A DNA stretch of 64,000 nt from Yamagishiella unicocca (Eukaryota > Chlorophyta > Chlorophyceae > Chlamydomonadales > Volvocaceae). The stretch lies in NCBI GenBank assembly GCA_003116995.1, contig BDSL01000042.1, forward strand, positions 682,001-746,000, read 5' to 3'. A model generated the notes under the pieces. It was not told the origin of the DNA, ran no database searches, and saw nothing but the letters and a program-made list of their open reading frames with translations. This document shows positions 28,401 to 37,782 of the stretch, in pieces. A program made the position numbers and the translations under genes. How positions within the stretch are numbered: the stretch's first letter is position 1; the number at the start of each line of letters is the position of its first letter.

Positions 28401-30228
28401 CGCGGCGGCATCTGCGGCGACGTGTGCGCCACCAAGCCCTTCCGCCGCAACGCGCTGGACACCTTCACGCTGCGGGGGCTGCAGGACACCGGCGACATCA
28501 AGCAGATCGAGATCGGCCACGACGACAGCGGCGCGGGCGCAGGTGAGGTCGTCCAGGGGCAGGAACACGGCCTCCCATTGCACCTACTGCGACCGCATTA
28601 TAGAGTTTATAGAGTTCATACAGCGTATACAGTTTATACAGTTGATGGAGTCTACACCTCTTCGGGGAAGCAGACTCTATAACGACCGTTAGAATCGCAT
28701 GTCCATGGCAAATAGCTACCGTATTTGCAGTAAAAAATGATTATGTAGCTGCCGCCCCCGGGCTGGGCAGTCCGGGCCGGATTCGAGGGAGGGCCACGGC
28801 CCGGGTTCTGCGCTATGACGGGCAGCGGCTGAACGTGCAGGCAGCCTCCGAAGTCCGCCTGCCAACCCCAAACGCTGACCCCAACCCCTTCGCCGCATCT
28901 TCCCCTTCCGGCCATACCTCTCCCCTCCTGCCCTCGCAGCCTGGTTCATGTCGTGGGCCCGGGTCACCAACCTCACCACCGGCGCCTCGGCGTACTTCCT
29001 GTGCGACAGCTGGCTGGCCAAGAACAAGGGAGACGGCTTCACCAAGCGCCTGCTGAACGCCTTGGTGAGTGACCTGTGGGTCCGCCTGCAAAGCCGGTAC
29101 GCATTCGAGAAGGCAACGCACTGGGTACTTACTGTACATCCTTGCCGGGGGCCTTGGAAGTTGCCGTCTATTATGGTACTGTTGGTCGGCTCCCAACCTG
29201 TGCCATGCTGGCCCTCCCCCACCTAGCCGCCGAAGGTCGACATACGACCTGAAGTCTTTTTTCCTCAAGTTCTCCAGCATGCACCTCAAAACGTCTGTTC
29301 TAGACTGTTTTAATCGCATCCACGGGTCTTCCTCGCACCCTCCACCTTGACACTTACGCTGCATCCCCGGTCCCTTGCGAACGCAGAACTCCGCTGGGCC
29401 CATGCACGCAAACGCCGGTATGCTGGGCGACGGCACGGCCACCGCCCACGTGACCGTCTCTCCCCGTGACGACGACCTGCTGTCTCCCGGCCTGGCGCGC
29501 AAGCTAGCTGGAGGCGTGGGCGCCGCGGGGTACAAGATCACGCTGCACACCTCCAACGTGTGCATGGCGGGCACTGGCGCCGGCGTATTCTTCGAGCTGA
29601 TTGGGGAGTACGGCTCCTCAGGTAGGTGGCGCACTGCTGGTGTGCTTCCGGGGGCCAGGTGCAGGTGCAGGTTTGCGGCCAGCTCTCGTCAAGGTGCTCG
29701 CTGGCAGTGTATGGCTGCCGTTTTTGTGGGGCCGGAGGCGCCTTGGGGCGCACAATGTGCAGTTACGGTACGTCGCCCTAACATCAAGAGAGTGCTGTTT
29801 TGCATGGTAGACCTGGGAGACCTGAGAGTTCGAGCTCTTACCTATACTTGGCGACTGGATAGTCGTCTCCAATACCAAACTGCAACGCCCTGTTGCTCAC
29901 CTGCTCACCCACTCCTGCGCCCCTCCCTCCCCGCCGCCCCTCCCTCCATCTCCTTGCTGCAGGCACGGTGATGATCCAAGCCACCCCGGCGCAGTTCAAC
30001 CGCGGCTCCTCCGACACCTTCATCTACCCGCGGCTGCCCTTCCTGGGGGAGCTGCTGCAGATGCGAGTGGGCACTACCGGTGCGGGCGTGTTCGCCACCT
30101 GGCACCTGCGGCAGGCGGAGGCGGTACACATAGCCACCAACGCCCGCTACGTGTTCAACTGCCACAACTGGATCGACAAGAAGGTCAACTGGCAGCGGGT
30201 GCTGGTGGGCACGCAGTCGGCGGTGTGA
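10494..30228 (+). CDS. Giant PH-domain and 17-PLAT-repeat protein (LOXHD1-like), 51 exons, 2642 aa
   Basis: Start ATG at 10494 and stop TGA at 30226-30228; the 51 exons sum to 7929 bp with every junction in phase. Residues 1-260 are acidic, then Pro/Ser/Gly-rich and probably disordered. Residues 264-381 form a PH domain, followed by a charged helical linker (coiled-coil-like). From residue 454 to the end about 17 PLAT/LH2 domains of roughly 129 residues follow. PLAT domains are beta-sandwiches that bind membranes or protein partners. Tandem PLAT arrays are typical of LOXHD1 (15 domains in human, needed in hair-cell stereocilia). A role as a membrane-associated scaffold is therefore an inference, not shown. 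No signal peptide or transmembrane helix is evident. One intron uses a GC donor (23790), and one intron contains the Fe-SOD gene on the other strand. A TGTAA motif lies near 30847. Exon coordinates are given in the two domain entries below. Confidence 0.85.
11501..13718 (+). other. PH-domain exons of the PH-PLAT gene
   Basis: Exons of the N-terminal part: 10494-10768, 10855-10908, 10976-11161, 11256-11393, 11501-11702, 13059-13120, 13397-13532, 13629-13718, 13790-13890, 13958-14014. The PH fold is spread over four of them. Exon 5 ends [20 protein letters not shown], exon 6 reads [19 protein letters not shown], exon 7 gives [17 protein letters not shown] and [10 protein letters not shown], and exon 8 gives the C-terminal helix [12 protein letters not shown] with the conserved tryptophan. 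PH domains usually bind phosphoinositides or protein partners. The basic loop between strands 1 and 2 is short ([12 protein letters not shown]), so lipid specificity cannot be judged. The intron 11703-13058 is by far the longest in the gene and holds the Fe-SOD gene. Confidence 0.8.
12130..12831 (-). CDS. FSD1: Chloroplast iron superoxide dismutase, 233 aa, intron-free
   Basis: Converts superoxide to oxygen and hydrogen peroxide in the chloroplast stroma. The metal ligands are His58 (FHWGKHH), His110 (VWNHTFFW), Asp193 and His197 (DVWEHAYY). Gln106 in NNAAQVWNH is the hallmark of the Fe rather than the Mn type. Residues 1 to about 31 ([18 protein letters not shown], rich in Ala, Arg and Ser) form a transit peptide. 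Length and sequence match the FSD1 protein of Chlamydomonas as I remember it. The gene is one uninterrupted frame, unlike all its neighbours, and lies antisense inside the 1356-bp intron of the PH-PLAT gene. TTACA at about 11784 and 11729 (TGTAA on its own strand) could serve polyadenylation. Its promoter must lie within 12832-13058 or overlap the host exon at 13059. Confidence 0.95.
   Translation of the reverse strand: MALAMKAQASSLIAGQRRVRPAAGRRAVVTKAALELKSPPYALDALEPHMSKQTLEFHWGKHHRAYVDNMNKQIAGTPLDGKSLEEIVLASWNGGNPTPVFNNAAQVWNHTFFWESMKANGGGAPTGKLAEAIARDFGSLDKFKEEFKAAGMTQFGSGWAWLNADKSGKLSISKSPNAVNPVVEGKTPILTVDVWEHAYYIDVQNRRPDYITTFMEKLINWDVVAERYAAAQH
15399..15460. repeat. GT-rich microsatellite at a splice donor
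   Basis: Runs of gtgtgtgt with interspersed gtct units begin directly at the donor of exon 14 of the PH-PLAT gene (exon end 15400). Every second position offers another GT, but the in-phase junction to the next exon (starting 15712) requires the first one. Confidence 0.7.
16550..16740 (+). repeat. 86-bp tandem duplication covering an exon end and its donor
   Basis: The sequence ggcaccgatg followed by gtgagtgcttcgcgcggc occurs at the real exon end (donor 16565) and again 86 bp downstream (donor 16651). The gtgtattcgg units after it are shared too. The second donor is as good as the first. Its use would add 86 bp and shift the frame. Confidence 0.75.
17764..17875. repeat. Imperfect tandem duplication in an intron
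   Basis: The block starting aggcctccagtcgt and containing ctcc-gga-agccag occurs twice, about 58 bp apart. It lies within the intron 17752-17957 of the PH-PLAT gene. Confidence 0.65.
19500..19610 (+). repeat. Tandem duplication covering an acceptor and the exon start
   Basis: The block ttgcggcgggcccctc followed by ggtggacacctt occurs at about 19503 and again at about 19578. Only the second keeps the AG (ctcag, exon start 19596); the first reads ctccg. The intron therefore carries a dead copy of the acceptor and of the first exon bases. Confidence 0.7.
25500..25650. repeat. Degenerate 12-bp tandem repeat in an intron
   Basis: Units like ccactgatacaa and ccactgacacaa are repeated in the intron 25415-25851 of the PH-PLAT gene. 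A 14-bp unit (tagtgtggcatgcc) is also doubled at about 25743-25770. Confidence 0.6.
29224..29339 (-). repeat. Dispersed repeat family, copy 2 (inverted)
   Basis: The reverse complement contains the blocks agacccgtggatg, gaggtgcatgctggagaact and ggcggcta in the same order as copies 1580-1706 and 32609-32710. It lies in the intron 29065-29386 of the PH-PLAT gene. Confidence 0.6.
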
Positions 30229-30925
30229 GGGTGGCGGGGCGAGCAAGCTCGGTTGGGGGAGAGGCGTGGGGGCGCGGGAGGATGGGACAGAGGGTGGCGG
30301 GCCGGTGGTGGAATTGCCGCCTGCTGTCATCACGACAGTCGATAAGTGGATCGCAAACTTTGGGTCGTTTAGGGAAAGCTATCGTGGCCTTGCCGTTTGT
30401 GTAGGTGTAGGTGTACATGTACAAGATGTATATGGCCGCAAGGCGGTGTGGTATATTTTATGGTGTATGTGGTGCACTCCAGGTTGCTACCCAACGTGAT
30501 TGACAAACACTCAACATAGGCGTAAGAAAGGAAGTGCTGTGGGCAGACGTCTTGGATACAGCCGGCTATGGGGTCGACGTGCAGCATGCAAACGGATCAT
30601 TGATTCCCGCCGTTTGCACCTGCCGGCGCCGAAGATTGCGGCGAGCGAACTGATATATACGTATATAGCTCGACATACCGGACATTATTTTGCCTATTTC
30701 CATCAACTAGCATTATTTTAGATGGGCGAGAGGACGTCAATTCGGTAAGACCGGATGTTTTAAGTGGGATCCGCGGACAGGCGATGGCCAACGGCGGACT
30801 GAGTCATCGCCACGATTGCATGCAAGCTTGCATCTAGATTCAACCATGTAACCAACCCTAGAGATATCTCGACACAAATTGGGATTCCGTAACTCCTCAA
30901 ATGGCATGAAGATCACCGAACACCA
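30229..30925. other. Intergenic region between PH-PLAT and helical-repeat genes
   Basis: This holds the 3' flank of the upstream gene and the 5' flank of the downstream gene, which are on the same strand. TGTAA near 30847 could end the upstream transcript. An AT-rich run atatatacgtatata near 30651 could serve the downstream promoter. From 30776 on the sequence is duplicated at 46594. No gene is seen. Confidence 0.4.
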
Positions 30926-31930
30926 ATGGCGACCAGCGTTACCAACTTACCTGCCCTCGTTTTCCTTCGGGCCGGAGCGCAAGGCAGCTCCTTAGCTGCC
31001 CTCGCAGCGACCAGCAGGACCGCAGCAGCCCTTAATGGCGCCTCTTTCATTACGCATGGAAAGGGAAATGGCTTCATCGCATCGGCTGGCGCTGGCGGCA
31101 ACGCTTCCGTTCCGGCGGGCAGCACTCCAGGAGCCCTAGCAGCAGGCGCCGACAAAGGCCCGCCTTACACAAGACCGATTCACGCGGCTGGAGGCGCCAA
31201 TGTGGTGAAGAAGGCACCCACTCGCGGGCTACTGGGGCGCGCTGCGCTTCTTCAGGCGCGAACCGCGGCGTCGCGACCCATGGGTCAGCAGCACGGCCTG
31301 CGCTGCAGGTAAAAGGCACCGCCGCGGGCTTTACAGCACATCTGGGCTGCCATTGTCCCTCTCATTTCATTCTTTGCCGATTTCTGCGTGCCCTTATAGC
31401 AACGCGCCCATGACTGATTCAGCGCGGAAAGCGACTTCAGACCCGGTCCGCGCCCTCGCTATCACCTGCAGCTGCGGCAGCTGCGGCGGCTTCGCTGCCG
31501 CCACCGCGCCTGGCTGCCCAGCCGGCGTCGCACCGCCTGGCCGCAGCGGCCCTCGCTGGGGAGTGCGGCACTGGCAGCTTCCCAGCACCCAGGCCCCCTC
31601 CTCACGCCGACAGGCGTCCTCCTTCGAGCCGCCCTGGGACTCGCACGGCGAGTGGCACACGTTCCCGCCACCACCCGGCTCCGGCCACAGCTCACCCGGC
31701 CTCGGAGGCATGCCCCCCAGTCATGGCCCCGGCCCGGGCCTTCCCATCGCGCCGACCGGCACGACAGCGCCGCTGCAGCGGCCGGACCGGCTGGGGCCGG
31801 CGCTCATGGCTGACCCAGTTAACATTGCCGCGGATCACGAGGTGAGGCAAATTGAGGTGTGGGGGCGCCGCTGCCCACCTGGCGAGGAACGGGGTGGACC
31901 TCCTCAGGCACCTCGTACGACACACAGAGT
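30776..31930. repeat. Duplicated segment, source copy (matches 46594-48652)
   Basis: Sequence from the 5' flank through exons 1 and 2 of the helical-repeat gene and into intron 2 is nearly identical to 46594-48652, apart from a 909-bp insertion in the latter. Similarity stops abruptly at 31930, where the second copy changes to unrelated sequence. Confidence 0.85.
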
Positions 31931-34900
31931 GATGGCGCCGTCAGGCGCGTGTCGCGGTTACCATAACGGCCGTGTGCTGCGCACGCGCCTCTCCAACCTC
32001 AGGGCGACCCACGGGATGTCCTACACCGCCTGATCCTCCAGTCCGCTACGGGGGCCCCCAACCTGTCGCCCTGGTACTCAGACTCCAGCGAGGCCCTCCT
32101 TCAGCAGCAGCAGCAGCAGCAGCAGCCTCCAGGGTCCTCCAGGTGAAACACGGGTCGCGAGGAAAGGAAATGAGCTCGGTATGTTCGGGTTCGTTGCCCC
32201 AGGCCCTCGGCTCAGCAGGCGGCATAGATACTGCTCGTAAAACTACAGGTTAGCTGGCGCGTTGAAGCACAGCTCCCTCTCGCCTTGCTCCCCACGCCCT
32301 CTCCTGAGCTAAGCCGCCCTGCCTTGCCTCACCCCCTCCACGTTCGCGCCGCGCCACCCGCTGCCCCCCTCAGCCCCCTGCCCTCCTCCCCGGAGCAGCT
32401 CCGCCAGCTGTCCGGCCCCGATCTGTCCGCCGTGGCGCTTGCCATCCTGCCGACACTGCCGCCCTCGAAAGTGGCGCAGCTGTCAGTTGCGCTGGCGCGC
32501 CTGGAGCACTTCGACATGCAGTACAAGGCGGCGCTGGTGGAGCACGTGGTGGGGCGCATGTACCAGGTAACGGTAACAGTAATGGTAACGGTAATCGTGA
32601 CGGTGGTGGATTTGAGGAAGACCCGTGGATGGGAGAAAGAACCGTTTAGGAAAGAGGTTTTGAGATGCATGCTGGAGAACTGGGGTGTGGAGACGAAAGA
32701 CGAAGGTGGAGGGGGTGATCAAGGGCACCACGCCGGGCGGTGGCCAGGGGCTGTGCGTCAACGCGCCAACGGTGGCGTGTCATGTGTGGCTCATGGTTTG
32801 GCAATTCGTGGTCTCAGGTGGCCCATGGGTCATATCCACGTGGCACGAGGGCGGGACGTCGTGTCGTTGTCGGGAGCACGTGATGCAGAGAAGGCCAGGG
32901 AGCCCTGGGGACCCGAGGATGCTGGATGACTCCGCCGCGTACCTGAGCTAGCTCCCGCACGCCGCCTGCACTGCCCCTCGTCGCCCCTTCCATCTCGTAG
33001 TTCACTCCGCAGCAGCTTGCTGACGTGGCGTGGGCAGTTGCCGCCTGCGGCTACTACGACCTGCCCTTCTTGGAGGCCCTGGCGGGTGAGCGGGCGAGTG
33101 GGTTCCAGTGGGTTAACGGATACAGCGGGTTCCAGACCAAAAGGTAGAACCATCGGGCACATCGCCTGACACTGAGGATTGCGTGCGTGTGTGTGGGATC
33201 TACGTGAAGGCACTGACGCCCGGAAGCAGATGCGCGCACAGCAAAAGACGCACTCAGCCCCGAGGTGCCTCATCACCGCATCCGGCTGAGCGAGCAAGCA
33301 GCTCCAAAACCAACCCCGAGGTTCCATCCGACGGACATGGTGGGCCTGTTGCGCCCCAGTGCCTAAATAGGAAACGTCCAGCTCCACTCAGAACTCCAGG
33401 GCGAGTAACAGTTACAGTGGGTGCTGTTATCTGCTTCTTCATCGCGGCTGCTGCTGCTGCTGCTGTCGTTGTTGTTGTCGTCGTGTGTTGTTGTGTGTCG
33501 CTGCTCGCAGGCCGGCTGCGCGACACGGCGCCGCAGTGGGACGCCCGCAGCCTGGCCAAGGTGCTGTGGGCCTTTGGCCGCTTCCACTTCGTGGGTCGCG
33601 ATCCCCCGGTGGGCGCAGACGCGCTGGAGGCCATGGTGGAGAAGCTGCAGGTGGGAGGGAAGGGCAGGGGCCGCACCCGCCGGGACCCGGAAGAGGGGCG
33701 AGGAGCGCGTGCCTGCCGCTACACAGGGAATCTGTTTGTATTGCAGGAGTGAGGTGGTGCTGCGCGGGACGTCTTGCACGGCCGCCCAGCAGAAACGGAA
33801 CTAACCGGCATTGGCCTCTGTTTGGCCTTGTCGCTGGCGAGCGGAAGCTCGTTTGACGTTTGACGTCCGGCCGTTCGGCAGGCGGGGAACCCAAGATTGC
33901 GAGATTTTTCCATTTAGGAAGGCTAGCTAAGTAACTATTCTTTCGCTGATTGCACCGATGGAATTAACCCTGTGGTTGGGGCCTCGTGAATGACCCAACC
34001 CCAGAGCGAGATGGACGGCAGCACCGTGGCCGAGGTGATATTTGCGGCGGGGAAGCTGTGCGGCGGCGGCGCCGGGGACTGGCAGGAGGGCAGGCTGCAG
34101 GCGCTGGTGTCGGACTTCGCCCGAGAGAACATAAGGGTGGGGGCAGTACCGGTAAAGGGGGGGGAGGGGGTAATGGGAGTGAGGGGCAGGCGGTGAAGCA
34201 GTGAGAAGTGGTAAGTGGCCCAGCCTGACCTTAATGCATTAAGGCTCATCTGTGACTGATTGTGTGTTTGCCCCGGGCGGCTGCGCCACAAAGGTCAATC
34301 CTAATGGTGCTGGCTGCTGTCGTTCCGGTGCCGGTGTCAATGAATGCAACCCTCCCCCTCCCACCGCCGCCGGCCGCCGCCGTTTCTCCTTCCAGGCGTT
34401 TGGCCCGGAGGCCCTGGGCAAGCTGGCCTCCGGCCTCAACGAGCTGAGTTCCTCGGGGGTGGAGGAGGAGGTGGTGGAGGAGGTGGCGAGGCGGGCAGCG
34501 GAGCTGGCGAACCGCCTGGAGCCGGAGGACATTTGCCGGTACGTGGGCACGGCGGCAGCGGAGTTGCTGTCGGTAGTTTTTAGAGAGTGCGACTTTATGA
34601 AACAGCAGCAAGATTGGTTTGCTTCTTGTACGTAATACCGTACCGCGGGGGGGAGCGGTACACCGGGGATAGCCGCCCTGCGGATCGCGGACGCGTCACG
34701 CTGTCGCGACTAAAGCACTAGACCCCCAAACGGAGCCTGGCTCCTCTCCACTTCAATGTGACGCCCCAGCACCTGGCTGTGTTGCGCCCCCGCCCCGCCT
34801 CTGCCACGACATGGTAGTGTGATGGAGCTGCTGGAGGCGCACGGCCGCCGCAACACGGCCTACTTGGAGGCGCTGGCGGCACGAGCGGTGGAGCTCATGG

Positions 34901-35046
34901 CGCCCCCCGCCCGCCGCCTTGCGCCTCACCAGGCTGGGGCGCTGGTGGCGGGGTTCAACGCTCTAGGCCACGTCAGCGAGTCCGTGCTGACGCTTGCGTC
35001 ACGGTCGCACAGCGCCATGTCTCCGCCCGGCGGGTTCGTGGGCTAG
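30926..35046 (+). CDS. Organelle-targeted helical-repeat protein (OPR/HPR-like), 9 exons, 624 aa
   Basis: Exons: 30926-31308, 31400-31841, 32003-32142, 32374-32566, 33013-33085, 33511-33650, 34005-34136, 34396-34538, 34818-35046; phases agree throughout. The N-terminus (MATSVTNLPALVFLRAG, rich in Ala, Ser and Arg, few acids) looks like a chloroplast or mitochondrial transit peptide. Residues 128-320 are Pro/Ser/Gly-rich with a short glutamine run coded by CAG repeats. From about residue 322 paired helices repeat: DLSAVALAILPTLPPSKVAQ, QLADVAWAVAACGYYD, ARSLAKVLWAFGRFHF, EALGKLASGLNELSSSG and HQAGALVAGFNALGHV. This pattern belongs to the OPR/HPR (FASTK-like) helical repeats, which in algae act in organelle RNA stability and translation; that role is inferred. 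No RAP domain is seen at the C-terminus and the last exon is the least certain. Its introns hold a dispersed repeat and a retroelement tail. Confidence 0.6.
32609..32710 (+). repeat. Dispersed repeat family, copy 3
   Basis: This carries the blocks agacccgtggatg, aaagaaccgttta and gatgcatgctggagaact as in copy 1. It sits in the intron 32567-33012 right after a short tandem gtaacg-like tract that begins at the splice donor. Confidence 0.6.
33121..33175 (-). mobile_element. Short non-LTR retrotransposon 3' tail
   Basis: This 55-bp stretch (with ggtagaaccatcggg and catcgcctgacactga) matches the end of the element at 47010-47918 in the same orientation. It lies in an intron of the helical-repeat gene. 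On the minus strand both encode the same peptide end, SVRRCARWFYLLVWNPL. Confidence 0.55.
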
Positions 35047-35751
35047 GCGGGAAGCACGTTGGGCGATGGTGGGGCTGACATGCGAAAGGACGAGGGCACG
35101 ACCGTGATGGTGCGAGGATGTCGTGTGGGCTGCGTTAAAACATTGGGAGAGGTCCTAGAGGTCAGGAGGTTGAAGAGCTAGTAAATCGTCAGAGCAGCAA
35201 GAGGCTGCGGCCACGGCTGCGGTCTGACCGGTCGGAGGCGAAGTGCAGCTACCTCAGTCCTCCTCAGCCGCCGGAACGTTGCGGGAGCGTCAAGTGGGCG
35301 CAACATCAGCGACATTCGTGTGAAAGATAGAACCACCAGGCGCCCGAAGGTTTTACGCTTGTTCACGACTGGAAAGTTGCGAAAATATGGGGGGTGAGGG
35401 TTTGGACTTTCCTGTGGGCTGCGGTCATTGTGTGTTGGTCCCACGGGATCCGACTCCTCCCTGAACGGGAGGCGAAGCAGTGATGGGTGCTGTTGGCAGA
35501 AGAAAGGCCGTCCCTTACGCTTCTCCAACATCAACACACTAGGCACAACGGTTACTTCTACTAGGTGCGTCTCTTTCAATGTCAGGCGATGCGCCCGATG
35601 GCTCTACCTTCTGGTCTGGGGCCTACTGACAATTTAAATTACGTGGCGGCTAACAGTAGGATACGACACTTTCTGTGACAAAACAAAGGGCAGATACGAA
35701 CCACCCATGCCGGATACATCATTCGAATAATGTCACTCCGATGCACACTCC
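35047..35751. other. Intergenic region with one retroelement tail
   Basis: No gene is seen. At 35577-35624 lies a third copy of the retroelement tail, in plus orientation, encoding NVRRCARWLYLLVWG. A weaker inverted resemblance near 35322 (agatagaaccaccaggcgc) raises the possibility of a small inverted-repeat element at 35322-35640. Confidence 0.4.
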
Positions 35752-37782
35752 GATACCGATGCGCCCTTCGGGCACCGCCACGGAGCAAAAGGAGCGCCGG
35801 AGGCGAGGCATGTGCAGCGGTTTGTACGCAACATTCCCATTGCTTCATTGGCACAACATCAGCGTGCTATGCGTCCATTCTGTGGTGCTGAACGAAATGA
35901 GACTGCATGCGCGCGTGAGTGTGTGCTATTCGGGCCGGGCCACGGGCCAGCGATCTGACCCACCGGGCTGCTCGCGTGCTACCGCTCGCTCGCTCGGCGT
36001 GGCTGCATATGCAATTCGCTATCGAAGTGCCGAATGCAATGTGATGGCGTGCACACGTGAGGATGTGCCAGCGGGCTCCTTTCTGCTATCCGACCTGCCG
36101 GTCTGCCGCCCCATGTGTCTAGAGCGCGCTTTGCACACGACCCGACCCCCGGGGGAATCCCCATTTCGCGGCCGCACGGCCTCGCGCCACCTCCCTTCAT
36201 GTATGATATGCCCGCACCGCACCCTCCCCGCCACCTCCCTTTATGTACGATATGCCCTGCACTGCACCTCCCCTGCCCACGCGGTGTTCGATGTTGCCGC
36301 CATGGTGCCGCCATGATCCCCTAGCCGCCCTGTAGTTGCACCCACCATCACACCGCACCGCCCGCCTCCGTTGTGCGAGGATCGTGCCTTCGTGCGGTGT
36401 GATTGTATGCGCGCATGAGTGTGTGCTAGTCGGCGCTTTCCTGCTTCCGGCGCCGGTCCGCCCACAGATTTCCTCTCAGAAAAACATTACGAGCGGCCGC
36501 ATACGAAATTTACTATTGATGTGCGGGATGTGTGGGGCCTGGGACGTGATTTCGCAGACCCGACCCCCCCCCCCCCCCAACATCCCCAATTCGTTGCCGC
36601 GCCTCCCTCCGTGCACAAGATGCCGGCAAGCCGTGAGTGTTCCCCCCACACGGTGGCAGCCTTGATGCTCTAGCGCTGCACCGCCCACAACTGCGCTGCC
36701 ACGATTGGGTACGACACAATTGTCTGCGGATTTCTTGCCACGATCCCCTAGCCGCCCTGTAGCTGATCCCACCACCACTGCACCTCCCCTGCCCGCTGCG
36801 CCTCGCTCCGTCCCACGCGGTGTTTGATGTTTGAATAGTCTATTGTATTACACCTTCTTCCGTGCGGCCCTTCATTGCTGCATCGGTGCAGCATCAGTGT
36901 GCCCTGGCCCTGATGCCCATCGTGTGATGCCTGTGGGTGCCCTGTAGTTGCACCCACCATCGCACTGCACCGCCCCCGCCTGCTGCGCCTCCGTCGCGCG
37001 GGGGGCGTGATGTTCGAGTATCCTATCTTATTATTCCTTCTTCCGAGCGGCTTGTTAAGGCCGCGTGTGTTCCGTACGGCGGTGAAAGAACCACCTCACG
37101 GCACGGAACCGCGTGCTCGTCTTAGCCGGCCCTCCTTAGCATGACTCTATTTCGCGCTGTATTTTATGCGAACCGTGCAGCTTCGATAGGGGCTGAAACG
37201 CCCCGCTCTCCGACGCGCGAAGGAGCGCCCACGTAAGCCCGCGCGCCGGCTCGCCCATTTCCTTTCCAATAAAACAGCAGACGGCGGTTGCAAATAGGAT
37301 CCACTATTGGTCCATGAGATGCGTGCGGGCCGCAGCGCGACTCCGGCGATCCGACCCACCGGGCTGCCCACGCGCTACCGCTCGCTCGCGCGCCGTTTCC
37401 TCTCAGAAAAAATTACGCGCGGCCGCATATGCAATTCACTATCGATGTGCGGGACGCGCGTGGGCCGGGGCGCGAGTTCGCAGACCCGACCCCCACGAAC
37501 ATCCCCATTTCGCGGCCGCGCGACGCCGCGCCGCCTCCCTCCGCGTACGATGTGCCGCCAAGCCGCGACGCTATTTAACCCTGAATTATCGCGAGCAGTC
37601 CCGACCTCCGAAGCGGCGCCAGTAAAATGCGGCGCGCGATGCTAGGTGTCTTCGCGATGCTCTATCGCTTTTTCGCCCAGCCCGGCCCCGCGGCCGCTCC
37701 GACGCCCCGCTCGTCCAGGTGCGCCGGCCTGATAGTGAGAAATAAGTGGCGCATGGGCGGCGACGTACCGCGAAAGCTCAAA
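35752..37782. repeat. Large tandem duplication, unit A (2031 bp)
   Basis: Unit A starts with gataccgatgcgcccttcgg and ends where the same sequence starts again at 37783. It is nearly identical to unit B. Inside each unit a motif containing gcggccgcatatgcaattc and atcgatgtgcggga recurs in diverged form two to three times (about 35990, 36487 and 37420). A block ccgccctgtagttgcaccc recurs about 36325, 36750 and 36940. This gives a repeat-within-repeat structure. No open frame shows a recognisable protein or splice pattern. Confidence 0.85.

Larger units (their letters stand above)
14049..30228 (+). other. Array of about 17 PLAT (LH2) domains
   Basis: Exons: 14049-14145, 14348-14485, 14726-14947, 15276-15400, 15712-15766, 16037-16200, 16494-16564, 16799-16901, 17108-17372, 17537-17751, 17958-18012, 18165-18299, 18499-18764, 18940-19030, 19208-19333, 19596-19743, 19922-20033, 20292-20400, 20573-20690, 20897-21003, 21171-21305, 21491-21622, 21951-22034, 22144-22258, 22497-22678, 22943-23206, 23489-23789, 23995-24158, 24342-24596, 24879-25016, 25188-25414, 25852-26028, 26252-26358, 26613-26855, 27123-27359, 27570-27765, 27961-28109, 28369-28542, 28940-29064, 29387-29621, 29963-30228. 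Each domain repeats the pattern Y-x-V-x-V-x-[15 protein letters not shown]-x-x-D-x-F, IGHDNTG-x-G-x-x-WHL and a strand ending in W. Domains 8 to 13 keep it best. Domain 6 and the domain starting in exon 45 ([16 protein letters not shown]) have drifted. Introns commonly fall just after TSD-x-x or before FERG, so exon borders recur once per domain, as expected if the array grew by exon duplication. Confidence 0.85.

Noticed and set aside
26860..28501. Long frames of 417 codons (plus) and 351 codons (minus)
   Set aside because: They run across clear splice sites of the PLAT exons in the wrong frame or strand. Composition is Arg/Gly/Ala-rich as in GC-rich shadows.
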